This document shows, in pieces, positions 34,778-44,010 of a stretch of 64,000 bases of DNA. This stretch comes from Prosapia bicincta. Taxonomy: Eukaryota > Arthropoda > Insecta > Hemiptera > Cercopidae. A model generated the notes under the pieces. The model had not been told where the DNA came from. It ran no database searches and saw only the letters and a list, made by a program, of their open reading frames with translations. A program made the position numbers and the translations under genes. The stretch is from positions 70,900,393 to 70,964,392 of the forward strand of contig JBAIZL010000004.1 of NCBI GenBank assembly GCA_036971475.1, read 5' to 3'. The stretch's first letter is position 1; the number at the start of each line of letters is the position of its first letter.

Positions 34778-35604
34778 CAGTAAACTCCCGATTATCCGTG
34801 GGCGGATTAACCGGTTTGCGGATTATCCGGGGTCTGCCATTGTTTTACAAATATCCAATTCTTATTCCAATCAGATTCATGTGTTTAAATTTCCAAACGG
34901 TGAATTACAACGTAAATACATACAAGGCTTAATAGATGTTAAGATGAAGGGAATAAATATGTAAATATATACGTACTAATTTTTACATAGAAAGAGAAGC
35001 ATCCCGACACAGGCTAGCGAAATAAAAGGGGCGAGCAGAATACAATGACAAAATGCTTGGACGCCTGAAAACCTAATGTGTATCATTAGATTGTAAACAA
35101 ATGCCAGCTAATCTTGGTTATAAATAGTCTAGGACGTGACATATGCATTATCCATGTCTGTCATATACATTATCGATCTTTATGGCTTTGTGACACAAGT
35201 AGACACTGTGCGACAAAATGGTTCTCATGAAACGTAGATCGCACATTAAAGCTAAATCAATGCTCACAAAAAAATCAGATGAAAGTGACAGATTTTTTTG
35301 TTAAAAAGTGAAAGTATTATGTGTAAAGGAAATTACATATGTACATACATACTTACATTTGACATATACTTATTTACGTATTACAAATAGTTAGACATAT
35401 AAATGTACATGTTATAATCTGTCAAATACTTCGACACTTTAAATTATCTTTGGTATTTATTTTGTCCTCTGAAGATTATTTGTGAATTGCATTAACCGAG
35501 GTCATTATTTGTGTAACTTGTAGTATAATAATCGATTATCGATTGTTTTGCGTATTCTTTGTTGATAGCGGATTATCCGGGGAATTCGTTATCCGGAGTT
35601 GCTA
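34778..35604 (+). mobile_element. Nonautonomous pogo/Tigger element
   Basis: Begins after TA with cagtaaactcccgattatcc and ends with ttatccggagttgcta. About 830 bp. Contains the shared promoter module and just after it a short frame (35218-35304) MVLMKRRSHIKAKSMLTKK.., the start of a Tigger-like transposase, truncated after 28 codons. A solo copy of its left end is at 62575-62644. Confidence 0.78.
35041..35217 (+). promoter_or_regulatory. Shared TATA promoter module, copy 2 (upstream of a transposase ATG)
   Basis: acaaaatgcttggacgcctg through gttataaatagtctaggac to ttatcgatctttatggcttt, immediately upstream of the ATG at 35218. The position before a transposase start supports a real promoter and 5' leader. 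Confidence 0.65.
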
Positions 35605-35772
35605 TATATCTAAATCATATAGATTTGATTTAATTTTGTAAAAATATTTTATTAGATAATTATTTTCCTGAAGATGCTGGTACTATTTTATTGGGGAAAA
35701 GCTTTGAATAAATATATTCATTAAAAGTATTCTTGTTTTTGAAATATTTTTAATTTATTAATTATATATATA

Positions 35773-36112
35773 TTTAGGTTAGTTTTGGTTGGTAAAGATT
35801 ATTTAGATTTTTTGGACTAGGAGACTGACAGACTTACCTTGGTAAGAGTCCACTCTGTAGTCTTGAAATAGAAACACATAAAAGCACTTAACCAATTATA
35901 TATTTCAACCACACATTGGTCTTTGTCAATCAAAGAAAAAACATACAAAAACACAGAAAAACTTTTTCTTTTTATGTTTTCTCTTTGATTGACAAAGACC
36001 ACACTGTGTGGTTGAAATATATCATTGGTTAAGTGCTTTTATGTGTTTCTATTTCAAGACTACAGAGTGGACTCTTACCAAGGTAAGTCTGTCAGTCTCC
36101 TAGTCCAAAAAA

Positions 36113-36113
<1 letters not shown>
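35773..36113. mobile_element. PLE-1 tail palindrome
   Basis: Nearly full inverted pair centred near 35963 (gaaaaac/tttttct), outer ends ggttagttttggttggtaaa and tcctagtccaaaaaatct. Both arms carry the hammerhead-like region. Confidence 0.8.

Positions 36114-36164
<51 letters not shown>
36114..36164. repeat. (TA)n microsatellite
   Basis: Separates two PLE-1 palindromes; followed by a T run. Confidence 0.95.
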
Positions 36165-36173
<9 letters not shown>

Positions 36174-36174
36174 T

Positions 36175-36380
36175 TTAGGTTAGTTTTGGTTGGTAAAGAT
36201 TATTTAGATTTTTTGGACTAGGAGACTGACAGACTTACCTTGGTAAGAGTCCACACTGTAGTCTTGAAATAGAAACACATAAAAGCACTTAAACGTTTAA
36301 GTGCTTTTATGTGTTTCTATTTCAAGACTACAGTGTGGACTCTTACCAAGGTAAGTCTGTCAGTCTCCTAGTCCAAAAAA

Positions 36381-36382
<2 letters not shown>
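36175..36382. mobile_element. PLE-1 short tail palindrome
   Basis: Inverted pair centred at about 36296 (acttaaacgtttaagt), so both arms stop before the hammerhead-like region. Confidence 0.8.

Positions 36383-36413
<31 letters not shown>
36383..36413. repeat. (TA)n microsatellite
   Basis: Left border of the PLE-2 copy with the intact ORF. Confidence 0.95.
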
Positions 36414-36415
<2 letters not shown>

Positions 36416-36435
36416 CTGATATATATCCGGATTAA

Positions 36436-37983
36436 CGGGGCGCACCCGTATTATCAGGGATACCTAAAATCCATAAACCAAACACACCATTTAGACCACT
36501 AATAAATTTCACAACAGCACCATCTTACATAATCGCAAAAATCCTAGACAAAATCCTAAGATCTAAAATACACATCAACAACACATACAATATAAAAAAT
36601 GGATACCAATTAATTAATAAAATAAAAACGATAAAAACAAACAGGAACACAAAAATAATAAGTTATGACATAACTAACATGTACCCTAGTATCCCAATAG
36701 AAGAAACCATAGAAATAATAAAAAACAAACTGATACACAATAACGAAAAAAGTAACATAATAGATAGTATCATTACGCTAACCAAACACATATGTAACCA
36801 AAATTACTTCCAATTTAACAATAAATATTATAAACAAACAACAGGTCTCCCCATGGGTTCACCCATTTCATCTGTCATGTCAGAAATATATTTACAACAC
36901 TTTGAACAAATAATAATTAAACCTATAATAAACACACACAATATCTTACTATGGACAAGATATGTAGACGATATACTTGTAATATACCAACCTACCATTC
37001 ACAACGAACACCTCATAATATTAAACAAACTAAATACATACAACGAAAACATACAATTCACCGTTGAAACAGAAATAAATAGAACAATCAACTTCCTCGA
37101 CATTACTTTAAATATAAATGATAATAAAATAGAAACTACAGTATACAGGAAACCTACTTCCAACAACACCACAATACACTACAAATCTAACCACCCCTGG
37201 ACACACAAAATTAACACTTACAGTAACATGATAAATAAAGCAATAAAATACACACAGGATAACAAACAAAAATTAAATGAAGAATTAGATAACATTACAA
37301 AGATAGCAATAGAAAATGGATACAACAAACACATTATAAAAAATATATACAATAAATTCACAAAAAAACCTAACCTCAACACAACACTACAACCGGAACA
37401 CGAAAACAATAAAAATAAAAAAATCTACCTAAAATATAAATATACCAATAACAAAATAGAAAAAATAACGAATATATACAACAAAGAATACTACACTCCA
37501 ACTTACAAACCAAACAACAAAATAATAAAATATCTTAGTAACAAAAACCACATAACAAATTCAGAAAATCATAACCTATCAGGAATCTACAAAATCACTT
37601 GCAACAACTGTAACGCCTTTTACATAGGAAAAACATCCAGAACGTTTAAAATAAGATTTGAAGAACATTATAGAGCATTCAAAAATAAAAATTCTAAAGT
37701 ATCAAATGTTGCAGCACACCTAATTTCCCATAAACACGAAATTACAAATTACGAAAATAACCTAACCATACTGGAAATAAATAACAACCCAATAGAACTA
37801 AACTCACTAGAAAAATACCACATTTATAAAAACATACACAACAACTTAATGAATTTACAAACAACATATACAGAAGACATACTATACAGAAACCTCATAC
37901 ACACAGATCAAGAAATAGTGCGCGTAACTTCTACAAACACCGGCTTCACGGACATAGCATCCACAGCAGAGAACAATCAGTGA
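36436..37983 (+). CDS. PLE-2 reverse transcriptase with GIY-YIG endonuclease (N-terminally truncated)
   Basis: Open for about 515 codons from just after an in-frame stop at 36433; the first ATG is at 36679, but homology begins earlier (SGIPKIHKPNTPFRPLIN), so the ATG is internal. RT motifs in order: KIISYDITNMYPSIP (motif A, with the catalytic D), TGLPMGSPISSVMSEIYL (motif B), RYVDDILVIY (motif C, YVDD), INFLDITLNI. The C-terminal endonuclease has SGIYKITCNNCNAFYIGKT and FKIRFEEHYRAF (GIY, YIG and the arginine helix), then NSLEKYHIYKNIHNN. The enzyme copies element RNA at a chromosomal nick. Unlike the PLE-1 copies it has no frameshift. It is rich in Asn, Lys and Ile, matching its AT-rich bases. 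In Penelope elements this pair of domains is sufficient for mobility, but the missing N-terminus probably makes this copy inactive. Confidence 0.92.
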   Translation, partial: RGAPVLSGIPKIHKPNTPFRPLINFTTAPSYIIAKILDKILRSKIHINNTYNIKNGYQLINKIKTIKTNRNTKIISYDITNMYPSIPIEETIEIIKNKLIHNNEKSNIIDSIITLTKHICNQNYFQFNNKYYKQTTGLPMGSPISSVMSEIYLQHFEQIIIKPIINTHNILLWTRYVDDILVIYQPTIHNEHLIILNKLNTYNENIQFTVETEINRTINFLDITLNINDNKIETTVYRKPTSNNTTIHYKSNHPWTHKINTYSNMINKAIKYTQDNKQKLNEELDNITKIAIENGYNKHIIKNIYNKFTKKPNLNTTLQPEHENNKNKKIYLKYKYTNNKIEKITNIYNKEYYTPTYKPNNKIIKYLSNKNHITNSENHNLSGIYKITCNNCNAFYIGKTSRTFKIRFEEHYRAFKNKNSKVSNVAAHLISHKHEITNYENNLTILEINNNPIELNSLEKYHIYKNIHNNLMNLQTTYTEDILYRNLIHTDQEIVRVTSTNTGFTDIASTAENNQ

Positions 37984-38021
37984 TTCGACAATGGTCAAAG
38001 ACCGAAAGGTGCCTCATCACT
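37979..38021 (+). ncRNA. Hammerhead-shaped fold with non-canonical core (PLE-2), overlapping the stop codon
   Basis: Stem I AGTGAT/ATCACT (37979-37984 with 38016-38021), then TCGACAAT where CUGANGA is expected, stem II GGTC AAA GACC, GAAA (38004-38007), stem III GG TG CC, then UC. The TGA stop of the RT ORF (37981-37983) lies inside stem I. A second copy at 54215-54258 keeps the pairings with a different stem II loop (AATT). Confidence 0.5.
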
Positions 38022-38082
38022 CAAGGTAAAAATATTGCACTTAATGGTGGATAAAATTACTCAAAATTGGTAATTTATTAAC

Positions 38083-38088
<6 letters not shown>

Positions 38089-38135
<47 letters not shown>
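38089..38135. repeat. (TA)n microsatellite
   Basis: Between two inverted PLE-2 tails. Confidence 0.95.
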
Positions 38136-38138
<3 letters not shown>

Positions 38139-38345
38139 GTTAATATATTACTATTGTAAGTAATTTTATCCACCATTAAGTGCAATGATTTTACCTTGAG
38201 TGATGAGGCGCCACATCACTCAAGAGGTAAAATCATTGCACTTAATGGCGGATAAAATTACTTACAATAGTAATATATTAACTTCATAAAGTCAGTGCAA
38301 CGGAAAAACAATGGATAACGTAAATTATCAAGAATATATATATAT
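38136..38345. mobile_element. PLE-2 tail palindrome
   Basis: Inverted copies of gaagttaatatattactatt..gcactTAATGG(t/c)GGATAAAAT meet near 38205-38215 (tgatgaggcgccacatca). The ribozyme-like part is mostly deleted. Confidence 0.75.
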
Positions 38346-38602
38346 AACTGTAGATCGCTTGGTCGACATCGCTTATGCAGAATTCCTGCCACTGCGTACA
38401 CACCAAACACTGTGACCTTGAACCTATTGCAGAGAATTCTTGGAAGGCAATTACTTGTGCCCTGGAATTTGATTCAATATCCAAAACAACTTTGAATTAT
38501 CTATAATTATTTTACATTAGTAGAATATAAATTTCAAGCGACCAATCGAAAACTTCGAATTAATGGTGATTTCGAATTATCCGGGTTCTACTGTATATGT
38601 AT
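38346..38602 (-). mobile_element. pogo/Tigger left end, truncated
   Basis: Read on the - strand it starts after TA as cagtagaacccggataattc gaaatcaccattaattcg and is cut by the PLE-2 tail on the other side. A piece of its interior (attgaatcaaattccagggc) recurs at 39378-39417. Confidence 0.6.
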
Positions 38603-39377
38603 TTATACATACTTTTTTTTTTTTTAACAATCTATGCTATAAACAAAAACTTAATTGCATTTACTTACTACAGTGTTACAGCTAAGCAGAGTACAAGCTG
38701 TAAAACAAAGAAAACCTAAAGTCCCCTATTTATTGACATCTTTTATTAAAATAAGCCAATATTTAATTAATTTGCAATTTATCAGCTATTAAAACTGAAG
38801 AGTTTGGACATATATAGGGATATATAGAGAGCATGCCTTTCTGACCCTGGGAAGAGTTTTGTCCCTTCCAAAGTTACATTTAGATTTCCAAAAATCTCAA
38901 CTTGGTAATGGAAATGCAACTGATATTCTTAGATTTATAAATTAGAAATTTTTACAAAATATTTCATCTAGTAGAGAAATTACAGCTATAATTTAGTAAA
39001 AATTCCATTGAATCACACCCACTTACCTATTTTTACTAAAGTAAACAGTCTTCTATTTACCCATTGCCAAAATAAAGTGTAATGTTTTAAGGCCCAATGT
39101 GTGTGTGATCCTTTCTTAGTCAACTATGTAACTGATTTCGATTTTCGTTAACTGATGGAATAGTTGATTCGATTTTGTACTTCAGGAGTATCAGGAAATT
39201 TAAATTCAAAGTTCACTTCTGGTGGTGACTAGAAGTACATACAACTGTCTCAAACGACTCAACTGATTTGATGCTCAATAACTTACTGGATTTCTCACTT
39301 GATCAGAAGTATCAAAGGATTTATAAAATAAAATTCACTTCTCATTAAATACATATAGAGAGATGTTTTGGACTAGG
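38603..39377. other. Intron DNA, unassigned
   Basis: No element or exon recognised. Confidence 0.45.
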
Positions 39378-39420
39378 AATTGAATCAAATTCCAGGGCAC
39401 AAGTGATTGCCTTCCTAGAA
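39378..39420 (-). mobile_element. Short duplicate of the 38440-38500 Tigger interior
   Basis: gaatcaaattccagggcaca followed by agtgattgccttcc matches 38500-38440 read in reverse; it stops at a TA stretch and PLE-1 tail. Confidence 0.55.
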
Positions 39421-39425
39421 TATAT

Positions 39426-39858
39426 ATATTTAGGTTAGTTTTGGTTGGTAAAGATTATTTAGATTTTTTGGACTAGGAGACTGACAGACTTACCTTGGTA
39501 AGAGTCCACTCTGTAGTCTTGAAATAGAAACACATAAAAGCACTTAAACAATGATATATTTCAACCACACAGTGGTCTTTGTCAATCGAAGAGAAAACAC
39601 AAAAAGAAATATGAGAGTATGAAATGAAAAAAAAAAAAAAATTAAAAAAAAATTTTTTTTTTTCAATTTTATTCTTTTATATTTTTTTGTGTTTTCTCTT
39701 CGATTGACAAAGACCACTGTGTGGTTGAAATATATCATTGTTTAAGTGCTTTTATGTGTTTCTATTTCAAGACTACAGAGTGGACTCTTACCAAGGTAAG
39801 TCTGTCAGTCTCCTAGTCCAAAAAATCTAAATAATCTTTACCAACCAAAACTAACCTA

Positions 39859-39862
<4 letters not shown>
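39426..39862. mobile_element. PLE-1 tail palindrome
   Basis: Inverted pair centred near 39650 in an A/T run, each arm with the full hammerhead-like region and the outer ends taggttagttttggttgg and ccaaccaaaactaaccta. Confidence 0.82.

Positions 39863-39927
<65 letters not shown>
39863..39927. repeat. (TA)n microsatellite
   Basis: Between the PLE-1 palindrome and PLE-1 coding fragments. Confidence 0.97.
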
Positions 39928-39929
<2 letters not shown>

Positions 39930-39945
39930 AAAAAAAATGAATGGA

Positions 39946-40200
39946 TTTATCTGGTGTTGAGGTTAGGGGATTCTCTGGACTTGGTATACCACTGGTATGA
40001 TAGTTCCCACCTTCTCAGTTCTGAGGGATTGCAATCAGGGGGGAGTGATTTAATTATTTTTGTGGTATAGCAGTCATCAAAAGTTGTGATGTTGTGACTC
40101 GCAGCATGTTGAGCTGTTGGTCTATCCATATTCATAATTTTAACATCATGTCTGTGGCCATTCATTCTGATATTCAGACCATCCGTGGTCAGGCCTTTAC
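39946..40200 (-). pseudogene. PLE-1 endonuclease C-terminal fragment
   Basis: LTTDGLNIRMNGHRHDVKIM, then TAQHAASHNITTFDDCYTTK and PSELRRWELSYQWYTKSRES: the second half of the PLE-1 GIY-YIG domain. It is cut upstream exactly at a junction with a PLE-1 tail (ggcctttaccaaccaaaact). Confidence 0.85.
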
Positions 40201-40477
40201 CAACCAAAACTAACCTATATGTATATATAGTTTTGGTTGGTAAAGATTATTTAGATTTTTTGGACTAGGAGACTGACTGACTTACCTTGGTAAGAGTCCA
40301 CTCTGTAGTCTTGAAATAGAAACACATAAAAGCCCTTAAACAATGATATATTTCAACCACACAGTGGTCTTTGTCAATCGAAGAGAAAACACAAAAAGAA
40401 ATATGAGAGAATGAAATAAAATAATCTATTGAAATAAATATATATATTGTTTCCATGAGCATATGAGTGATTATAGG
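40201..40477 (-). mobile_element. PLE-1 tail pieces
   Basis: A + orientation end fragment (40198-40217), a short TA-rich spacer, then a - orientation tail from agttttggttggtaaag to tcattctctc-complement and the gtttccatgagcatatgag region. Confidence 0.75.
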
Positions 40478-41090
40478 GGATTCTCTGGACTTGGTATACC
40501 ACTGGTATGATAGTTCCCATCTTCTCAGTTCTGAGGGATTGCAATCAGGGGGGAGTGATTTAATTATTTTTTTGGTATAGCAGTCATCAAAAGTTGTGTT
40601 ATGACTCGCAGCATTTTGAGCTGTTGGCCTATCCATATTCATAATTTTAACATCATGTCTGTGGCCATTCATTCTGATATTCAGACCATCCGTGGTCAGG
40701 CCTATGTACTGTGCTGAGCAAAATTTACATTGTAGCTGGTATATGACATTTTTCAATGTACAATCATGATGACCCTCTATTTTCAAGACCATTTTTGTTG
40801 TTTGGCTGTTGAAACTATTTGCTGAAGGGTGTATTTGACACTTCTTGCATCTAGGTCTATTGCATTTGAAGGAGCCATGAGGAAGTTTGTGTTGTTTCTC
40901 TGCATCAGGGTCTGGTAGTTTGGGATGTACTAGGATGTTTTTCAAGTTGGGAGGTTGCTTGTACCAAATTTGAGGTGGATCGGTGAAAAGATTTTTGGTG
41001 TGGACGGAAGCTTGAAGAATTTGAAGCCATCTCTCAATATCTTGTTGAGTGTATGTAGACCAGGATGGTAGTCTGTTATTCAACAAATTA
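40478..41090 (-). pseudogene. PLE-1 linker plus GIY-YIG endonuclease fragment
   Basis: IERWLQILQASVHTKNLF, PPNLKNILVHPKLPDPDAEK, FKCNRPRCKKCQIHPSANSF (Cys/His motif), KNVIYQLQCKFCSAQYIGL (GIY-YIG variant VIY..YIG) and LNIRMNGHRHDVK. The RT half is missing; the fragment is cut near 41090. A small deletion lies at SHNTTFDD. Confidence 0.85.
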
Positions 41091-41139
41091 TTCTAAATTC
41101 AATAATTTACTCTCGAAATTACTTAAATATACAGCTCCT

Positions 41140-41700
41140 GAACAAAATATTTCGGAAACATCTCTAAAATTATAATATATTGAAAACCCCTCTACTCCTC
41201 AATTCTATATATTACCAAAGATCCACAAAAACATAACCACTCGACCTGGTAGACCAATAATTGCTGGCTGCAATTCACTAACGGAAAGAATTTCAGCTTT
41301 CCTCGACTCACACCTTCAACCCTTAGTAAAGAACCTTCTATCACATACATAGGACACCAATCATTTCATAGATCGACTCTCACAAATATCTGTACCTCTA
41401 CCCCCGGTAACTATTTTGGTCACCATAGATGTCACCTCTCTCTATACCAACATCCCTTATGCACACGGCCTATCTGCAATAGAGAATTTTCTAAACAAAC
41501 GCCCAGGCAAGCCTTCTCCCACTACACCTTTTCTTGTGAACCTGACCAGGTTCATCCTCGAGAAGAACAACTTTCAGTTTGAGGGAAGGATCTACCTCCA
41601 AATAAAGAGAACAGCAATGGGCACCAGAATGGCACCATCGTACGCAAATCTGTACATGGGATTGTTGGAAGAAAGTTTTCTACAATCACAGATTGTGTAG
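41140..41700 (+). pseudogene. PLE-1 RT N-terminal half
   Basis: Frames give PQFYILPKIHKN, RPGRPIIAGCNSLTERISAF, LDSHLQPLVKNLLSHT-stop-DTNHF, then VTIDVTSLYTNIPYAHGL (motif A) and KRTAMGTRMAPSYANLYMG (motif B). Motif C is absent because the copy jumps at 41690 into an inverted tail. This is the only copy in the window showing the RT region upstream of motif A for PLE-1. Confidence 0.82.
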
Positions 41701-42185
41701 AGTAGAAATCAGATGTCACAGATGCACAGATTAAAGATATATATATTGTTTCCATTAGCATATGAGTGATTATAGTTTATATAAGTCTGTCAGGGGAAAA
41801 GAGATTGGAGACGTCTAAGGCTATTAGGGGGTAAAAAAAAGAGTGAATATCAGAATGAATGGCCACAGACATGATGTTAAAATTATGAATATGGATAGAT
41901 CAACAGCTCAACATGCTGTGAGTCACAACATCACAACTTTTGATGACCGCTATACCACAAAAATAATTAAATCACTCCCTCCCTGATTGCAGTCCCTCAG
42001 AACTGAGAAGATGGGAACTGTCATACCAGTTTTATACCAAGTCCAGAGAATCCCCTAACCTCAACATCAGATAAATCCATTCATATTTTTTTTCCCCCCT
42101 AATAGCCTTAGACGTCTCCAATCTCTTTTCCCCTGACACTCTTATATAAACTATAATCACTCATATGCTCATGGAAACAATATAT
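41690..42185. mobile_element. PLE-1 rearranged tail and endonuclease pieces
   Basis: 41690-41830 is - orientation tail; 41850-42062 is a + strand endonuclease C-terminal piece (RMNGHRHDVKIMNMDRSTAQ) with a frameshift before the end; 42063-42185 is + orientation tail that then joins RT sequence at 42190. Confidence 0.72.
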
Positions 42186-42189
42186 ATAA

Positions 42190-43401
42190 CTTTCAGTTTG
42201 AGGGAAGGAACTACCTTCAAATAAAGGGAACAGCAATGGGCACCAGAATGGCACCATTGTACGCAAATCTGTACATGGGATTGTTGGAAGAAAGTTTTCT
42301 AAAGACACAAACACACCATCCATTATGTTGGTATAGATATATAGATGACATCTTCCTAATTTGGACACAGGGTGCTCTAACACTTGAGGCATTTTTAGAC
42401 AGCCTGACACAATTCTCCACACTTCAATTTACCTGGGAGAAATCTACATCAGCCATCACCTTTTTGGTTGTAGAGGTAACACTCCAGAATGGAAATATCA
42501 ACACAGGAATTCACATCAAACCGACAAACCACCTACAATATCTCCATTTTGACAGCAACCACCCAATAAACATAAAACGATCCATTCCATACAGTCAAGC
42601 AATCAGGGGTAAGAGAATCTGTTCGAATGATAGGGAATTGGAAGATTATAATAGAAAGATATCAACAGTCTTTCAGAGAAGAGGATAACTAAAAGACTCA
42701 TTGAAAACCAAATTCATTCAGCACAATCCTCGGTTCACCCCAAACCACAAACAGAACAAAATAAACTGTCTTTAATAACAGACTACCATCCTGGTCTACA
42801 TAAACTCAACAAGATATTGAGAGATGGCTTCAAAATACTTCAAGCTTACGTCCACACCAAAAATCTTTTCACCGATCCACCTCAAATTTGGTACAAGCAA
42901 CCTCCCAACTTGAAAAACATCCTAGTACATTATAAACTACCAGACCCTGATGCAGAGAAATCACACAAACTTCCTCATGGCTCCTTCCCATGCAATAGAC
43001 CTAGATGCAAGACGTGTCCAATACACCCCTCAGCAAATAGTTTCAACAGCCAAACAACAAAAATGGTCTTCAAAATACAGGGTCATTATAATTGTACATC
43101 GAAAAATGTCATATACCAGCTACAATGTAAATTTTGCTCAGCACAGTACATAGGCCTGACCACGGATCGTCTGAATATCAGAATGAATGGCCACAGACAT
43201 GATGTTAAAATTATGAATATGGATAGACCAACAGCTCAACATGCTGCGAGTCACAACATCACAACTTTTGATGTCTGCTATACCACAAAAATAATTAAAT
43301 CACTCCCTCCTGATTGCAATCCCTCAGAGCTGAGAAGATGGGAACTATCATACCAGTGGTATACCAAGTCCAGAGAATACCCTAACCTCAACATCAGATA
43401 A
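42190..43401 (+). pseudogene. PLE-1 RT/GIY-YIG, frameshifted
   Basis: TAMGTRMAPLYANLYMGLLE (motif B), RYIDDIFLIWTQ (motif C), then a frameshift/stop near 42686 (FQRRG-stop), and onward QIWYKQPPNLKNILVHYKLP, NRPRCKTCPIHPSANSF, KNVIYQLQCKFCSAQYIGLT and SELRRWELSYQWYTKSRE. Motif A is missing (5'-truncated). Confidence 0.85.
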
Positions 43402-43749
43402 ATCCATTCATTTTTTAAATTTTTTATTCCTAATAGCCTCATCAGACGTCTCCAATCTCTTTTCCCCTGACAGACCTTTATAAACTATAATCACTCATAT
43501 GCTCATGGAAACAATATATATTTCTTTAATCTGTGCATCTATGACATCTGATTTCTACTCTACACAATCTGTGATTACAATTATTTTATTTCATTCTCTC
43601 ATATTTCTTTTTGTGTTTTCTCTTCGATTGACAAAGACCACTGTGTGGTTGAAATATATCATTGTTTAAGTTCTTTTATGTGTTTCTATTTCAAGACTAC
43701 AGAGTGGACTCTTATCAAGGTAAGTCTGTCAGTCTCCTAGTCCAAAAAA

Positions 43750-43752
<3 letters not shown>
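43402..43752 (+). mobile_element. PLE-1 tail of the preceding copy
   Basis: Follows the endonuclease stop: agacgtctccaatctctttt, the gctcatggaaacaatatata stretch, the hammerhead-like region and ends at ccaaaaaatct beside (TA)n. Confidence 0.82.

Positions 43753-43806
<54 letters not shown>
43753..43806. repeat. (TA)n microsatellite
   Basis: Between PLE-1 and PLE-5 tails. Confidence 0.97.
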
Positions 43807-43810
<4 letters not shown>

Positions 43811-44010
43811 TTAGTTCTAGCAGAGCTTACAGCTTATTTAGGAATTTTTGGACTAAATAGGAGACTGACAGACTTACGTAATGGCAATAGTCCAAAACTG
43901 CAATCTCTTGGAAATAAACACATATAAAAACTTAACACACGATTGAAATATTTTGATCAAAAATGATCTTCATCAGTAAAAAAAGAGAAAAACAAAAGAC
44001 TGAAGTGAAC
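43807..44010 (-). mobile_element. PLE-5 tail, single copy
   Basis: - orientation tail like the left arm at 377-555. On the - strand it has CTGATGA (43976-43970), stem II GATC..GATC and AAAA in place of GAAA. Confidence 0.72.

Larger units (their letters stand above)
34699..35770. mobile_element. PLE-4 inverted tails split by a Tigger element
   Basis: The left part (aaatatttcaaaaacaagaat) is the reverse complement of the right part (attcttgtttttgaaatattt). Between them sits a pogo/Tigger element (34778-35604). The right arm has a decayed hammerhead (CTGAAGA at 35668, stem II CTGG..TTGG, GAAA). Confidence 0.7.
36414..38088 (+). mobile_element. PLE-2 Penelope-like element (5'-truncated, ORF open)
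   Basis: One + strand unit: an open RT/endonuclease frame, then a tail with a hammerhead-like fold at the stop codon, then attgcacttaatggtggata and a (TA)n tract. The left side starts directly at a TA tract, cutting off the N-terminus. Confidence 0.85.

Noticed and set aside
41552..42422. Open frames antisense to PLE-1 RT (also at 55439-55690, 60511-60762, 60841-61128)
   Set aside because: Shadows of the RT frame on the opposite strand, recurring wherever PLE-1 occurs.
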